A stretch of DNA of 64,000 bases from contig JWIT01000010.1 of assembly GCA_000949895.1 (NCBI GenBank), positions 226,430 to 290,429 on the forward strand. Direction: 5' to 3'. Within the stretch, counting starts at the first letter, position 1; the number at the start of each line of letters is the position of its first letter. Under the pieces are notes generated by a model. That model ran no database searches and was not told the DNA's origin. It was given only the letters and a program-made list of their open reading frames with translations. The stretch is from Agrobacterium arsenijevicii (GTDB lineage: Bacteria > Pseudomonadota > Alphaproteobacteria > Rhizobiales > Rhizobiaceae). The position numbers and the translations under genes are program-made. Positions 20,925 through 30,914 of this stretch are shown here, piece after piece.

Positions 20925-21692
20925 ATGTTTTCGTTCCTCAGAAAATCCGTGAAGTCACCGGCGCAAAAAAAGACCGCACCGAGCCAGCGTACCGTCGAGG
21001 TCGCCGGCCGGCATGTGCCGATTATGGTGAAGGAAAACCCGCGCGCCACCCGCATCACCCTGCGCATCGAACCCGGTGGCCGGGCGTTGAAGCTGACGAT
21101 CCCGATGGGACTTCACCACGGCCAGGTGGATGATTTTCTCGAAAGGCATCAAGGCTGGCTGGAAGGCAAGCTTTTAAAATTCGGCTCCGATGACGGTTTG
21201 CGCCATGGTGCGACCATCGATATTCGCGGCATATCCCATCATATCCACCATACCGGCAGCCTGCGGGGCCTGACCCATATCTCCAAGGACGAGAACGGCA
21301 CGGCGGTTCTGAAAGTCAGCGGTGCGCCCGAACATCTGCGCAGACGGGTGGCCACCTTTCTGAAGAAGGAAGCGAAGGCCGATCTGGAAAGGCTGGTTGC
21401 GGTTCATGCCAGCGCTGCCGGAAAGCCCGTGCGGTCCATCAGCATGAAGGACACCCGCAGCCGCTGGGGTTCGTGTTCCCATGATGGAAATCTGAGTTTC
21501 TCGTGGCGTATCGTCATGGCGCCGGAGAAGGTTATTGACTATCTCGCAGCCCACGAGGTCGCGCATCTCAGGGAAATGAACCACGGCCCGAAATTCTGGG
21601 CCCTGTGCGAAAAGCTCTGCCCGCACACTGAGGAAGCCAAGGACTGGCTGAAACGCCATGGCTCCAAACTCCACGCCATCGATTTTGATTGA
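20925..21692 (+). CDS. YgjP/SprT-like zinc metalloprotease family protein (DUF45)
   Basis: The 255-residue product belongs to the YgjP-like M48-related group. The zinc-binding HEVAH motif lies in YLAAHEVAHLREMNHGPKFW near residue 210, with the downstream His of NHGPKFW as the probable third ligand. SMKDTRSRWGSCSHDGNLSFSW, near 171-192, is also characteristic of the family. The first 25 residues are basic and variable. The cellular substrate is unknown. It stands between phaZ (68 bases upstream) and trpF, with a parS-like site downstream. Confidence 0.88.
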   Translation: MFSFLRKSVKSPAQKKTAPSQRTVEVAGRHVPIMVKENPRATRITLRIEPGGRALKLTIPMGLHHGQVDDFLERHQGWLEGKLLKFGSDDGLRHGATIDIRGISHHIHHTGSLRGLTHISKDENGTAVLKVSGAPEHLRRRVATFLKKEAKADLERLVAVHASAAGKPVRSISMKDTRSRWGSCSHDGNLSFSWRIVMAPEKVIDYLAAHEVAHLREMNHGPKFWALCEKLCPHTEEAKDWLKRHGSKLHAIDFD

Positions 21693-21717
21693 AAGTGGAA
21701 GCGTGGATCGCCATCTG

Positions 21718-21731
21718 GATTCACGTGAAAC
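21718..21731. other. parS-like site upstream of trpF
   Basis: GATTCACGTGAAAC has one mismatch to the 14-base parS core, the same variant as the site downstream of gyrB. It is intergenic, 64 bases before trpF. Confidence 0.6.
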
Positions 21732-21794
21732 ATTCCATAGAAAACGGGTGCGATTTGGCTCGACTCTTGTCGCATTTCGTGTCAGGTCGCGGAT

Positions 21795-22457
21795 ATGAAA
21801 CCGGATATCAAGATTTGCGGATTGAAGACACCGGAAGCGCTGGAGCGTGCCGTCAGGCGCGGCGCCTCCCATGTCGGCTTTATTTTCTTTGAAAAAAGCC
21901 CGCGCAACATCGAACCCGATATCGCCGGCAGGCTGGCGGAAGCCGCCCGTGGCGCCGCCAAGGTGGTTGCCGTTACCGTCAATGCCGATAATGACGATCT
22001 GGATGAGATCGTCGATCTGTTGAGACCGGACATTCTGCAATTGCATGGCAGCGAAAGCCCGGAACGGGTGCTGAACATTAAGGCGCTCTATGGCCTCCCG
22101 GTGATGAAGGCTCTTTCCATTCGCGACGCCGCCGATCTTGCCAAAATCGATCCTTATATCGGTATAGCCGACCGTTTCCTGCTGGATGCCAAGGCGCCCA
22201 CCGGCTCCGAACTGCCTGGTGGCAACGGCGTCTCGTTCGACTGGACCATCCTGCGCTCTCTTGACGGAAGTATCGATTACATGCTTTCCGGAGGATTGAA
22301 TAAGGACAATGTTGCCGAGGCTCTGGCGGAGACCAGGGCAAGCGGCATAGATTTATCGTCCGGTGTCGAAAGCGCGCCGGGCGTCAAGGATCTCGCCATG
22401 ATCGACGCATTTTTCGATGTGGTGAATGATTGGTCGAAAGGCCCAAAGGGAGCTTGA
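21795..22457 (+). CDS. trpF: Phosphoribosylanthranilate isomerase TrpF
   Basis: TrpF carries out the Amadori rearrangement of PRA to CdRP in tryptophan synthesis. The 220-residue TIM barrel begins [15 protein letters not shown], with the catalytic Cys at residue 7. The catalytic Asp lies in FLLDAKAP near 133, and the phosphate-binding [14 protein letters not shown] follows near 160. It heads the trpF-trpB-trpA-accD-folC run; one base separates its stop from the GTG start of trpB. Other trp genes (trpC, D, E) are not here, as expected for rhizobia. Confidence 0.96.
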   Translation: MKPDIKICGLKTPEALERAVRRGASHVGFIFFEKSPRNIEPDIAGRLAEAARGAAKVVAVTVNADNDDLDEIVDLLRPDILQLHGSESPERVLNIKALYGLPVMKALSIRDAADLAKIDPYIGIADRFLLDAKAPTGSELPGGNGVSFDWTILRSLDGSIDYMLSGGLNKDNVAEALAETRASGIDLSSGVESAPGVKDLAMIDAFFDVVNDWSKGPKGA

Positions 22458-22458
22458 A

Positions 22459-23679
22459 GTGAACGACGCGCCAACACCCAATTCTTTCCGCGCTGGTCCC
22501 GATGAGGACGGCCGTTTCGGCATTTACGGAGGCCGCTTCGTTGCCGAAACGCTGATGCCGCTCATTCTGGATTTGCAGGCGGAATGGGACAAGGCCAAGA
22601 CCGATCCTCAGTTCCAGGCAGAACTCAAACATCTCGGCACCCACTATACCGGCCGTCCGAGCCCGCTTTATTTCGCGGAGCGCCTGACGGCGGAACTCGG
22701 CGGCGCGAAGATTTATTTCAAGCGTGAAGAGCTGAACCACACCGGCTCGCACAAGATCAACAATTGCCTTGGCCAGATCCTGCTTGCCAAGCGCATGGGC
22801 AAGACCCGTATCATTGCCGAGACGGGTGCCGGCCAGCACGGCGTTGCCTCCGCCACCGTCGCTGCGCGCTTCGGCCTGCCTTGCGTCGTTTACATGGGCG
22901 CGACGGATGTGGCCCGTCAGGCGCCGAATGTTTTCCGCATGAAGCTTCTGGGCGCCGAGGTAAAGCCGGTAACGGCTGGCCACGGCACGTTGAAGGATGC
23001 CATGAACGAGGCCCTGCGCGACTGGGTCACCAATGTCGACGACACCTATTACCTGATCGGCACGGCGGCCGGTCCGCATCCCTATCCGGAAATGGTCCGC
23101 GATTTCCAGGCCGTTATCGGTGAGGAAGCCAAGGCGCAGATGCTGGAGGCGGAAGGCCGTCTGCCGGATATGATCATTGCGGCTGTCGGCGGCGGCTCGA
23201 ATGCCATCGGCATCTTCCATCCTTTCCTCGATGACAAGAATGTCCGCATCGTCGGCGTCGAGGCTGGCGGCAAGGGTCTTTCGGGTGACGAGCATTGCGC
23301 TTCGATCACTGCGGGTTCGCCGGGCGTTCTGCACGGAAACCGCACCTACTTGCTTCAGGACGCGGATGGCCAGATCAAGGAAGGCCATTCCATTTCCGCA
23401 GGTCTCGATTATCCCGGTATCGGCCCTGAACATTCTTGGCTGAACGATATCGGTCGCGTGGAATATGTGCCGATCATGGACCATGAAGCGCTGGAAGCTT
23501 TCCAGATGCTGACCCGCCTCGAAGGCATCATTCCCGCTCTGGAGCCGAGCCACGCACTGGCGGAAGTCATCAAGCGCGCGCCGAAGATGGGCAAGGATGA
23601 AATCATCCTGATGAACCTCTCCGGTCGCGGCGACAAGGATGTCCACACCGTCAGCAAGTTCCTTGGAATGGATGTATAA
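22459..23679 (+). CDS. trpB: Tryptophan synthase beta chain
   Basis: TrpB condenses indole with serine in a PLP-dependent reaction. The Schiff-base lysine is K99 in HTGSHKINN. The phosphate-binding GGGSNAIG is near 243. The start is GTG at 22459 ([13 protein letters not shown]), which follows the trpF stop by one base and gives 406 residues, normal for the family. An in-frame ATG at 22426 inside trpF is rejected. The alpha-subunit-contact COMM-domain region near 150-200 is intact. Confidence 0.97.
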   Translation: MNDAPTPNSFRAGPDEDGRFGIYGGRFVAETLMPLILDLQAEWDKAKTDPQFQAELKHLGTHYTGRPSPLYFAERLTAELGGAKIYFKREELNHTGSHKINNCLGQILLAKRMGKTRIIAETGAGQHGVASATVAARFGLPCVVYMGATDVARQAPNVFRMKLLGAEVKPVTAGHGTLKDAMNEALRDWVTNVDDTYYLIGTAAGPHPYPEMVRDFQAVIGEEAKAQMLEAEGRLPDMIIAAVGGGSNAIGIFHPFLDDKNVRIVGVEAGGKGLSGDEHCASITAGSPGVLHGNRTYLLQDADGQIKEGHSISAGLDYPGIGPEHSWLNDIGRVEYVPIMDHEALEAFQMLTRLEGIIPALEPSHALAEVIKRAPKMGKDEIILMNLSGRGDKDVHTVSKFLGMDV

Positions 23680-23683
23680 GATC

Positions 23684-24523
23684 ATGACTGCACGTATGGA
23701 CAAGCGCTTCGCCGATCTGCGCGCTGAAAATCGCCCGGCTCTGATTACCTATTTCATGGGCGGCGACCCGGATTTCCAAACCTCGCTCGGCATCATGAAG
23801 GCTTTGCCGGAAGCAGGCGCCGATATTATCGAGCTTGGCATGCCGTTTTCCGACCCGATGGCGGATGGCCCCGCGATCCAGTTGGCCGGACAGCGCGCGC
23901 TGAAAGGCGGCCAGACGCTGAAAACCACGCTCGATCTCGCCCGTGAATTCCGCAAGGGTGATGATGCGACCCCGATCGTGATGATGGGATATTACAATCC
24001 GATCTATATCTACGGCGTCGACAAGTTTTTGGACGATGCGCTGGCAGCCGGTGTCGACGGCCTGATCGTTGTCGACTTGCCGCCGGAAATGGACGACGAA
24101 CTCTGCGTGCCCGCTTTGGCGCGCGGCGTCAATTTCATCCGTCTCGCCACGCCGACGACGGACGGCAAGCGTTTGCCTGCCGTTCTTAAAAATACCTCAG
24201 GTTTCGTTTATTACGTCTCGATGAATGGTATTACCGGCTCCGCACTTCCCGATCCCTCGTTGATCTCGGGCGCAGTCGGTCGTATCAAGGCGCATACGGA
24301 ATTGCCGGTTTGTGTCGGTTTTGGCGTCAAGACGGCCGATCATGCGAAAGCAATCGGTGCCGTTGCGGATGGTGTGGTGGTCGGTTCGGCCATCGTCAAC
24401 CAGATCGCCGGCAGTCTGACGAAGGACGGACAGGCGACAGCCGATACCGTGCCGGCCGTCACGACGCTGGTAAAGGGACTTTCAACGGGCGTGCGTGCGT
24501 CGCGCCTTGCCGCTGCGGAATAA
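23684..24523 (+). CDS. trpA: Tryptophan synthase alpha chain
   Basis: TrpA cleaves indole-3-glycerol phosphate to indole, which is channelled to TrpB. The catalytic Glu50 and Asp61 lie in [19 protein letters not shown]. The 279-residue length from the ATG at 23684 ([12 protein letters not shown]) is normal. An in-frame start 45 bases upstream lies inside trpB and is less likely. Four bases separate it from trpB, and accD follows after 27 bases. Confidence 0.97.
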   Translation: MTARMDKRFADLRAENRPALITYFMGGDPDFQTSLGIMKALPEAGADIIELGMPFSDPMADGPAIQLAGQRALKGGQTLKTTLDLAREFRKGDDATPIVMMGYYNPIYIYGVDKFLDDALAAGVDGLIVVDLPPEMDDELCVPALARGVNFIRLATPTTDGKRLPAVLKNTSGFVYYVSMNGITGSALPDPSLISGAVGRIKAHTELPVCVGFGVKTADHAKAIGAVADGVVVGSAIVNQIAGSLTKDGQATADTVPAVTTLVKGLSTGVRASRLAAAE

Positions 24524-24550
24524 GCGCGCGGCCCAGTCAGGAGTAGTCAG

Positions 24551-25444
24551 TTGAACTGGATCACCAATTACGTACGGCCCCGGATCAATTCCATGCTTGG
24601 CCGCCGCCCGGAGGTTCCGGAGAACCTGTGGATCAAGTGCCCTGAAACGGGCGAGATGGTCTTCCACAAGGATCTGGAAGACAACAAGTGGGTTATCCCC
24701 GCTTCCGGTTACCACATGAAGATGCCGGCAAAGGCGCGTCTCGTCGATCTTTTCGATGGCGGCGTCTATGAGGCTCTGCCGCAGCCGAAGGTGGCGCAGG
24801 ATCCGCTGAAGTTCCGCGATTCCAAGAAATACACCGATCGTCTGCGCGACAGCCGGACAAAGACCGAGCAGGAAGATACGATCCTTGCAGGCGTCGGCCT
24901 CTTGAAAGGCCTGAAGATCGTTGCCGTCGTGCATGAATTCCAGTTCATGGGCGGTTCTCTCGGCATTGCGGCGGGCGAAGCCATCGTCAAGGCATTCGAG
25001 CGCGCCATTTCCGAGCGTTGCCCGCTGGTGATGTTCCCGGCCTCCGGTGGGGCGCGCATGCAGGAAGGCATTCTTTCGCTGATGCAGCTGCCGCGCACCA
25101 CGGTTGCGGTGAACATGCTGAAAGAAGCGGGAATGCCCTACATCGTGGTTCTGACGAACCCGACGACGGGTGGTGTGACTGCTTCCTACGCGATGCTGGG
25201 CGACGTCCATATCGCCGAGCCGGGTGCCGAGATTTGTTTTGCTGGCAAGCGCGTGATTGAACAGACCATTCGCGAAAAGCTGCCTGAAGGTTTCCAGACA
25301 TCGGAATACCTGTTCGAGCACGGCATGGTTGACATGGTGATCGACCGCCGCGAGATACCCGATACGCTGGCAAGCCTTCTCAAGATTATGACCAAGGCTC
25401 CGGCAGAAGCAAACGCGGTCGTTCCGCTTGCGGCTTCGGCCTGA
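24551..25444 (+). CDS. accD: Acetyl-CoA carboxylase carboxyltransferase beta subunit
   Basis: AccD with AccA transfers CO2 from carboxybiotin to acetyl-CoA, the committed step of fatty acid synthesis. The 297-residue carboxyltransferase (crotonase-like) domain shows [19 protein letters not shown] and [11 protein letters not shown]. The N-terminal zinc ribbon seen in E. coli AccD is degenerate: only C30 remains of the C-x2-C-x15-C-x2-C pattern, with T33, I49 and S52 at the other positions. The start is TTG at 24551, preceded by AGGAG. The trp-accD-folC order is common in rhizobia and links aromatic, lipid and folate genes. Confidence 0.95.
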   Translation: MNWITNYVRPRINSMLGRRPEVPENLWIKCPETGEMVFHKDLEDNKWVIPASGYHMKMPAKARLVDLFDGGVYEALPQPKVAQDPLKFRDSKKYTDRLRDSRTKTEQEDTILAGVGLLKGLKIVAVVHEFQFMGGSLGIAAGEAIVKAFERAISERCPLVMFPASGGARMQEGILSLMQLPRTTVAVNMLKEAGMPYIVVLTNPTTGGVTASYAMLGDVHIAEPGAEICFAGKRVIEQTIREKLPEGFQTSEYLFEHGMVDMVIDRREIPDTLASLLKIMTKAPAEANAVVPLAASA

Positions 25445-25459
25445 CGGAAAAATATGTCG

Positions 25460-25484
25460 CCCGGAGGCGGGAAGCGCCTTCGGG
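25460..25484 (+). other. Hairpin between accD and folC
   Basis: CCCGGAGGCG and CGCCTTCGGG can form a 10-base stem (one G-U pair) with a 5-base loop. No T-run follows, so it may be an mRNA-stability or attenuating structure rather than a full terminator. Confidence 0.45.
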
Positions 25485-25564
25485 ATGATGTTATCGTTGC
25501 ATGATTTCATCTCGGGTGCGGCGGACAAATGGCCAAGACAACGCCTGAAAGGCGAACAGAAGAT

Positions 25565-26908
25565 ATGACGAAGCCCGCAATCGGCGAGGCCGAACAGATC
25601 ATCGAACAGCTGATGCAGCTTCACCCCAAGGGTTTTGATCTTTCACTCGACAGAATTTCCCGTCTTCTGGAAAAACTCGGCAGCCCTCAGAACAGACTGC
25701 CACCTGTCATTCACGTTGCAGGCACCAACGGCAAGGGTTCAGTCACGGCCTTCTGTCGTGCGCTACTGGAGGCGGCAGGTCTCTCCGTCCACGTTCACAC
25801 TTCTCCGCATCTTGTGAATTGGCATGAACGTTATCGAATTGGTGTTTCCGGCGGCAAAGGCCGGCATGTTGAGGATGCCGTCTTTGCGGACGCGCTACGA
25901 CGTATTGAAGCTGCCAACGGCGGCCAGATGATAACGGTTTTCGAAATCTTGACTGCAGCGATGTTTCTGCTGTTTGCGGAACAGCCGGCCGACGCCGCAA
26001 TTGTTGAGGTGGGGCTTGGCGGGCGCTTCGATGCAACCAATGTAATCAACCACCCGGCCGTTTCCGTCATCATGCCGATATCGCTGGACCACCAGGCTTA
26101 TCTCGGCGACCGGGTGGAACTGATCGCAGCCGAAAAGGCGGGCATCATGAAGAAGGGGTCACCCATCGTCATTGGCCATCAGGAACATGATGCGGCGCTG
26201 GATACCCTTGTTGCCACGGCGGAGCGGCTCGGTTGCCCGGCATCTGTCTATGGACAGGATTTTTCCGCGCATGAAGAGTTCGGCCGCATGGTCTATCAGG
26301 ACGAATTCGGCCTGACCGATGCGCCGCTGCCCCGGCTTCCCGGTCGTCACCAGCTCGCAAATGCCGCCGCCGCGATCCGCGCCGTCAAGGCCGCCGGTTT
26401 CGAAGTGACGGAACGGATGATCGAAAAGGCCATGACGTCAGTGGAATGGCCCGGCCGTCTTCAGCGTATCCAGACCGGCAAGATTGCCGAAATGGCCCCG
26501 AAAGATGCGGAAATCTGGATCGATGGCGGCCACAACCCCGGCGCAGGCGAAGTTATTGCCGAGGCAATGGCGGGGTTCGAAGACAAGACGCCACGTCCGC
26601 TGTTCATCATTGCGGGCATGATCAATACCAAAGACCCGGTGGGTTATTTCAAGGCTTTCGCCGATATCGCCGAATATGTCTTCACGGTTCCCATCGGCGG
26701 CACCGATGCGGCGATAGATCCCGTCGTGCTTGCCCATGCGGCCTTCGATGCCGGTCTGGTGGCTGCTCCTACGTCTTCCCTTGCGGAAGCGCTGGACGAG
26801 TTGTCGCGCCGCTTCGATCCCGAAGGGCCGGCACCACGCATCCTGATTGGCGGTTCGCTTTATCTTGCCGGAAACGCACTTGCGTTGAACGGTACGGTTC
26901 CCCAATAA
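25565..26908 (+). CDS. folC: Bifunctional folylpolyglutamate synthase / dihydrofolate synthase FolC
   Basis: FolC adds glutamate to dihydropteroate and then to folates. The Mur-ligase-like P-loop TNGKGS is at residues 54-59 of the 447-residue product. HTSPHLVNWHERYRIG near 82-97 and AAIVEVGLGGRFDATN near 141 are family segments, and the C-terminal glutamate-ligase domain has WIDGGHNPGAG near 320. The start is taken as the ATG at 25565 (MTKPAIGEAEQ); an in-frame ATG at 25529 would add 12 unconserved residues and cannot be excluded. A strong terminator follows. Confidence 0.95.
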   Translation: MTKPAIGEAEQIIEQLMQLHPKGFDLSLDRISRLLEKLGSPQNRLPPVIHVAGTNGKGSVTAFCRALLEAAGLSVHVHTSPHLVNWHERYRIGVSGGKGRHVEDAVFADALRRIEAANGGQMITVFEILTAAMFLLFAEQPADAAIVEVGLGGRFDATNVINHPAVSVIMPISLDHQAYLGDRVELIAAEKAGIMKKGSPIVIGHQEHDAALDTLVATAERLGCPASVYGQDFSAHEEFGRMVYQDEFGLTDAPLPRLPGRHQLANAAAAIRAVKAAGFEVTERMIEKAMTSVEWPGRLQRIQTGKIAEMAPKDAEIWIDGGHNPGAGEVIAEAMAGFEDKTPRPLFIIAGMINTKDPVGYFKAFADIAEYVFTVPIGGTDAAIDPVVLAHAAFDAGLVAAPTSSLAEALDELSRRFDPEGPAPRILIGGSLYLAGNALALNGTVPQ

Positions 26909-26940
26909 AAAAGCCCGGCATCACTGCCGGGCTTTTCTTT
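26909..26940. terminator. Bidirectional terminator folC / trxA
   Basis: AAAAGCCCGGCA and TGCCGGGCTTTT form a perfect 12-base stem with a TCAC loop and flanking A- and T-runs. It lies between convergent folC and trxA. Confidence 0.94.
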
Positions 26941-26957
26941 ATTCCATCGAAAATGGC

Positions 26958-27278
26958 TTAGGCGGCGCCGGAAATCCAGGCCGAAAGCGCTGTCTTGGGC
27001 GCAGCGCCTACCTTGATGTCAGCGACTTCGCCGCTTTTGAAGATGGCAAGAGTCGGGATAGAGCGAACGCCAAACTGGGCGGCCAGTTCCGGGTTTTCGT
27101 CGATGTTGAGCTTTGCGACCTTGACCTTGCCTGCAAGCTCGGACGAAATTTCTTCAAGGCTCGGCGCGATCATCTTGCAGGGGCCGCACCATTCGGCCCA
27201 GAAATCCACCACAACGGGTTCTACGGAATCGAGGACTTCGGACTGGAAGTTGGCGGCGTCGACTTTTACGGTAGCCAT
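26958..27278 (-). CDS. trxA: Thioredoxin
   Basis: This is a canonical 106-residue thioredoxin: active site WCGPC at 30-34, with the cis-Pro of IPTL near 75. It is the general cytosolic disulfide reductant. It is the last gene of the minus-strand run after addA, from which it is separated by 78 bases, so it may have its own promoter as well as readthrough. Its mRNA ends at the terminator shared with folC. Confidence 0.97.
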   Translation of the reverse strand: MATVKVDAANFQSEVLDSVEPVVVDFWAEWCGPCKMIAPSLEEISSELAGKVKVAKLNIDENPELAAQFGVRSIPTLAIFKSGEVADIKVGAAPKTALSAWISGAA

Positions 27279-27356
27279 ATCTGGCTCTCCTTTTCAGTGA
27301 ATCTTTTCCGCTATCGATGTGATGCGGGCGCGTCTGAATTTCAATGCCCCGGTATC

Positions 27357-30300
27357 TCACTTTGTTTTTATTGCGGCAAGGGCTTGCATCATGGCATCGT
27401 CGCCAACCGTTATAAAAGCGGCATTTTCCGTATAGATCAGCGCGCAGACAAATTCCTTGCCGGGATAAAGCGGTGCCAGAATTTCGCGATAAATGGCAAG
27501 CTGCGCGGTATGGGAGAAGGGGATCTCGCGCGCCTCGCGCGGGGGAACGCGGTTCGTCTTGTAGTCGACCAGAATGACGCGGTCACCATCCACCGCTAAT
27601 CGGTCGATCCGGCCGGAAACAGCATATTGCTGCCTGCCGATCGTCATCGTTCCCATGATGGAAACTTCCGCGCGGCTATTGGGTGAAAATGCCGGTTGCA
27701 CCGCCGGTTCGGACATGACCCGCAAAACCGCCCGTATCAGGTGTTCGCGCTCAGCCACCGGCCAGAAACGGGCCGCACGTTCCGCATAGCGGCGGGCCGC
27801 CTCTTCCCGTTCGCTCTCTGCAAAATCCGGCAGTGCCTGCAGCATGCGGTGCACCAGTCGGCCGCGTTGCAGCGCCAGGGAGGATGCAGCGGCCTTTTCG
27901 CCGAACAGCGGCGAACGCACGGCCAGATCGTCCGCACCGTCATCGATAATGGTGCCCGCGCCGGAGGGGCTGAGTGGCCTTGGCAATGAGGGCAGGGCAG
28001 GCAGGGGGGAAAGAAGTCCCGCCGGAAGCGTATATTCTTCGTGCTGCTGCGGTTCCGGCAGTCTTTGTGGGGTGGATGTCGGAAGAGCCTCCGACTTGCG
28101 CCAGACCAAGCCCTGCCATTCTTCACCATCGGCTGTAAACAGTTGCGGCTGGGAATGCTTTTCATTGTCGGCAAGCGCTACCTTGACGATGGCATGCCAG
28201 CAGTCGGGATTTTCCTTCTGGCCGCGATAACCGCAAACAACCAGATGATCGGCGGCGCGCGTCATCGCCACATAAAGCAGCCGGCGGTATTCGTCTTCGG
28301 CCGCCGTCTTCAGGCGGTCCTCATCGGCGCGAATGAGATGATTGGAAAAGCCGCTGCCGGGCAGCCAGATGGGGAAGGCGTCTCCGTCTGCTTCGATGAA
28401 GCGCAGTTTCGGCACATGGCTATGGTTGAAGGCTTTCGAGCCGCCATCGACGACAAAAACGACCGGCGCTTCCAGACCCTTGGAGGCGTGCACGGTCATG
28501 ATGCGAACTTCGCCGCGATCCTTGTCCTGTTCACGCTTCACTTCAGGCGAATCGGTCTCCAGAACGGAAAGAAAGGCCTGCAAGCCGGGTAGGCCCGCCC
28601 TTTCATGATCCAGCGCAAAGGACAGGAATTCGTCCAGAACGTCGCTCGCCTCGTTGCCGAGTCGCCCGAGGAACTTTTTGCGCCCGTCATGCAGGGTCAG
28701 AACCGCCGCGAAGAAATCATGCACCGTCGCCGTTTTCGAAAGCGCGATGAAGTTTTCGAGCTTGTTGGTGACGGCGGAAAAGCGGTTGTTCTCGTCTTGC
28801 GAAAGCGTTCGTAACCGCTGCCACACGCTCTCCGTCTCGGATCGCGTGGCAGCGACGTCAAAAACGTCGTCTTCGGCAAGATTGAAGAGCGGGCTTTTCA
28901 ACAACGCAGCCAGCGAAAGATCATCCTCGGGCAGCACGACAAAACGGCCAAGCGCCAGAAGATCCTGCACGGCAATGTGGTCGGTCAGGCGAAGACGGTC
29001 GGCACCGGCGACGGGAATGTTCTTGCGTCGTTTCAGCTCGCGGGTCAGAGCATTGACGAAGGCATGGCGTTTTCGGACCAGCACCAGAATGTCGCCTGGC
29101 TCAACCGCCCGTTCCACGCCCTTTTCGATGATGGTCTGGTTCCCGATCATGCCGGCGATGCGCGCAGCGATCCGGCGGGCAACGATGGTGGCCGGCGCGC
29201 TTTCCCGAAGTGCATCGAAAGGTGCTGTCCAGTCTTCTTCGTCCTCGGCCGTTTCCGGCGCAACCATATCCCAGACTTCCACCGTGCCGGGGTGGCCAGC
29301 GCGGTTGGAACGGTGTTCGACAGGCTCGTTATCGGCGCTGAGGCCGCTCGCGTTTTTCGGGTCCGAGAAGACCTGATCGACGGCTGCCAGCACATCTTCC
29401 GTGGAACGGAAGGACAGCGGCAGACGGATACGATGAAACGCCTGCTCCACCGAATCGACACGTCTTTTTGTCTCGTCACGCTCCTGCGAAAACCGTTCCG
29501 GCCGCGCGCCCTGAAAAGAGTAGATAGACTGCTTTTCGTCGCCCACCGCAAAAAGCGTGCGCCGGCCCATGCGGGCGCTCTCGCCGCTGAAGAAATCCGC
29601 CGCCAGCGACTGGATGATCGACCATTGCACCGGGCTGGTGTCCTGCGCCTCGTCGACGAGAATATGGTCGATGCCCTGGTCCAGCTTGTAATGCACCCAG
29701 GCGCCTGCCGTATCGCGGTTGAGGAGATTGGCGGCGCGCTCGATCAGATCCTCGAAATCGAGCTGGCTACGCTGTTTCTTTAGATCCTCGAAATCGCCGA
29801 TCAGCCTCTCGGCCAGAACTAGGGAGCATTTCGTCGCCTCCAGCATCCGCACCAGACGATAGCGGTTGCGGCAGGCAACGACATGGTCCCGCGCAAGCGT
29901 CAGCGCGTCGACAAGATCCGGTGCCGATTTCTGCATGCCCTTGTTGATGACATAGGCATCCGATTTTTTCTCACCCTTGGCCGTCAACAGCGCGGCCTCG
30001 ATGAATTCCATGCGCCGCACGGGATCCGCCTGCCGTTTCGCTTCCCGCAGGGCATAGGCGACATCGATGACGCGCGATCCTCCCACTTCATCGGCAAGCG
30101 TCAGATAGGTGTCGAGCGCCAGCCCCGAGAGACCGGGCAAAGGCCAGAAAGCCGCCGCTGCCGTTTCTTCGGTTTCACCCGCTTCTATCTGCATTGCCTG
30201 CCGCAATTGGGCATCAATGCCATCCGCCTGTTTTGCCTCGATCAAAAAGGCGCGAAGGGCGCTGCGATTGGCGATGATGGCGGTGAGGAGCGATTCCAAC

Positions 30301-30914
30301 CCGCTTTCGTCCGCCAGATCAAGTACATAGGCAAGTGACTGCGCCAGCACCGTGTCGCCTTCCGTTGAAACCGCCGTCAGAAGCGAGCGGCGTGCCTCGG
30401 CCAACAGGGTGGTCGCGGCGCGGTCGTCAAGAACGGAGAAGTGGCCGGCAACATTGGCCTCCAGCGGGAACTGATGCAGCAAGGCTTCGCAGAAGGCGTG
30501 GATCGTCTGGATTTTCAGCCCGCCGGGCGTTTCCAGCGCCTTGGCGAACAGTCGCCGTGCTTCGGCAAGCTTGATGCGATCGGGCACTTTACCTTCGATG
30601 GCAGCGACGCGATCCCGAAGATCGTTATCCGGCAATGTGGCCCATTCCGCCAGCCGGTCGAAAACACGGCTCGACATTTCAGACGCAGCGGCCTTGGTAT
30701 AGGTCAGGCACAAAATGGCGGATGGGCGGCATCCGGCCAGAAGCAGGCGGATGACGCGCTGGGTCAGAACATGGGTCTTGCCGGAGCCGGCATTGGCCGA
30801 AACCCAGGCGGAACTTGCCGGATCGGAAGCGAGCCGCTGCCGGTCGCTGGTCCAGTCGATCCAGCTTTGAGGGGTGTCTGTGGCAGGCCCGTGATCGATA
30901 GGATCAATCATCAT
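27357..30914 (-). CDS. addA: Double-strand break repair helicase-nuclease AddA
   Basis: AddA is the UvrD-like helicase and nuclease subunit of AddAB, which resects double-strand breaks for RecA. From the ATG at 30914 (MMIDPIDHGP) the product is 1185 residues, normal for alphaproteobacteria. The Walker A NAGSGKTH is at 41-48 and the Walker B region ILVDEAQDTSPVQW near 420. The C-terminal PD-(D/E)xK nuclease has GRIDRLAVDGDRVILVDYKT near 1100. A GGGAG site precedes this start. The longer in-frame extension upstream lies inside addB and is rejected. It overlaps addB by 11 bases. Confidence 0.95.
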   Translation of the reverse strand: MMIDPIDHGPATDTPQSWIDWTSDRQRLASDPASSAWVSANAGSGKTHVLTQRVIRLLLAGCRPSAILCLTYTKAAASEMSSRVFDRLAEWATLPDNDLRDRVAAIEGKVPDRIKLAEARRLFAKALETPGGLKIQTIHAFCEALLHQFPLEANVAGHFSVLDDRAATTLLAEARRSLLTAVSTEGDTVLAQSLAYVLDLADESGLESLLTAIIANRSALRAFLIEAKQADGIDAQLRQAMQIEAGETEETAAAAFWPLPGLSGLALDTYLTLADEVGGSRVIDVAYALREAKRQADPVRRMEFIEAALLTAKGEKKSDAYVINKGMQKSAPDLVDALTLARDHVVACRNRYRLVRMLEATKCSLVLAERLIGDFEDLKKQRSQLDFEDLIERAANLLNRDTAGAWVHYKLDQGIDHILVDEAQDTSPVQWSIIQSLAADFFSGESARMGRRTLFAVGDEKQSIYSFQGARPERFSQERDETKRRVDSVEQAFHRIRLPLSFRSTEDVLAAVDQVFSDPKNASGLSADNEPVEHRSNRAGHPGTVEVWDMVAPETAEDEEDWTAPFDALRESAPATIVARRIAARIAGMIGNQTIIEKGVERAVEPGDILVLVRKRHAFVNALTRELKRRKNIPVAGADRLRLTDHIAVQDLLALGRFVVLPEDDLSLAALLKSPLFNLAEDDVFDVAATRSETESVWQRLRTLSQDENNRFSAVTNKLENFIALSKTATVHDFFAAVLTLHDGRKKFLGRLGNEASDVLDEFLSFALDHERAGLPGLQAFLSVLETDSPEVKREQDKDRGEVRIMTVHASKGLEAPVVFVVDGGSKAFNHSHVPKLRFIEADGDAFPIWLPGSGFSNHLIRADEDRLKTAAEDEYRRLLYVAMTRAADHLVVCGYRGQKENPDCWHAIVKVALADNEKHSQPQLFTADGEEWQGLVWRKSEALPTSTPQRLPEPQQHEEYTLPAGLLSPLPALPSLPRPLSPSGAGTIIDDGADDLAVRSPLFGEKAAASSLALQRGRLVHRMLQALPDFAESEREEAARRYAERAARFWPVAEREHLIRAVLRVMSEPAVQPAFSPNSRAEVSIMGTMTIGRQQYAVSGRIDRLAVDGDRVILVDYKTNRVPPREAREIPFSHTAQLAIYREILAPLYPGKEFVCALIYTENAAFITVGDDAMMQALAAIKTK

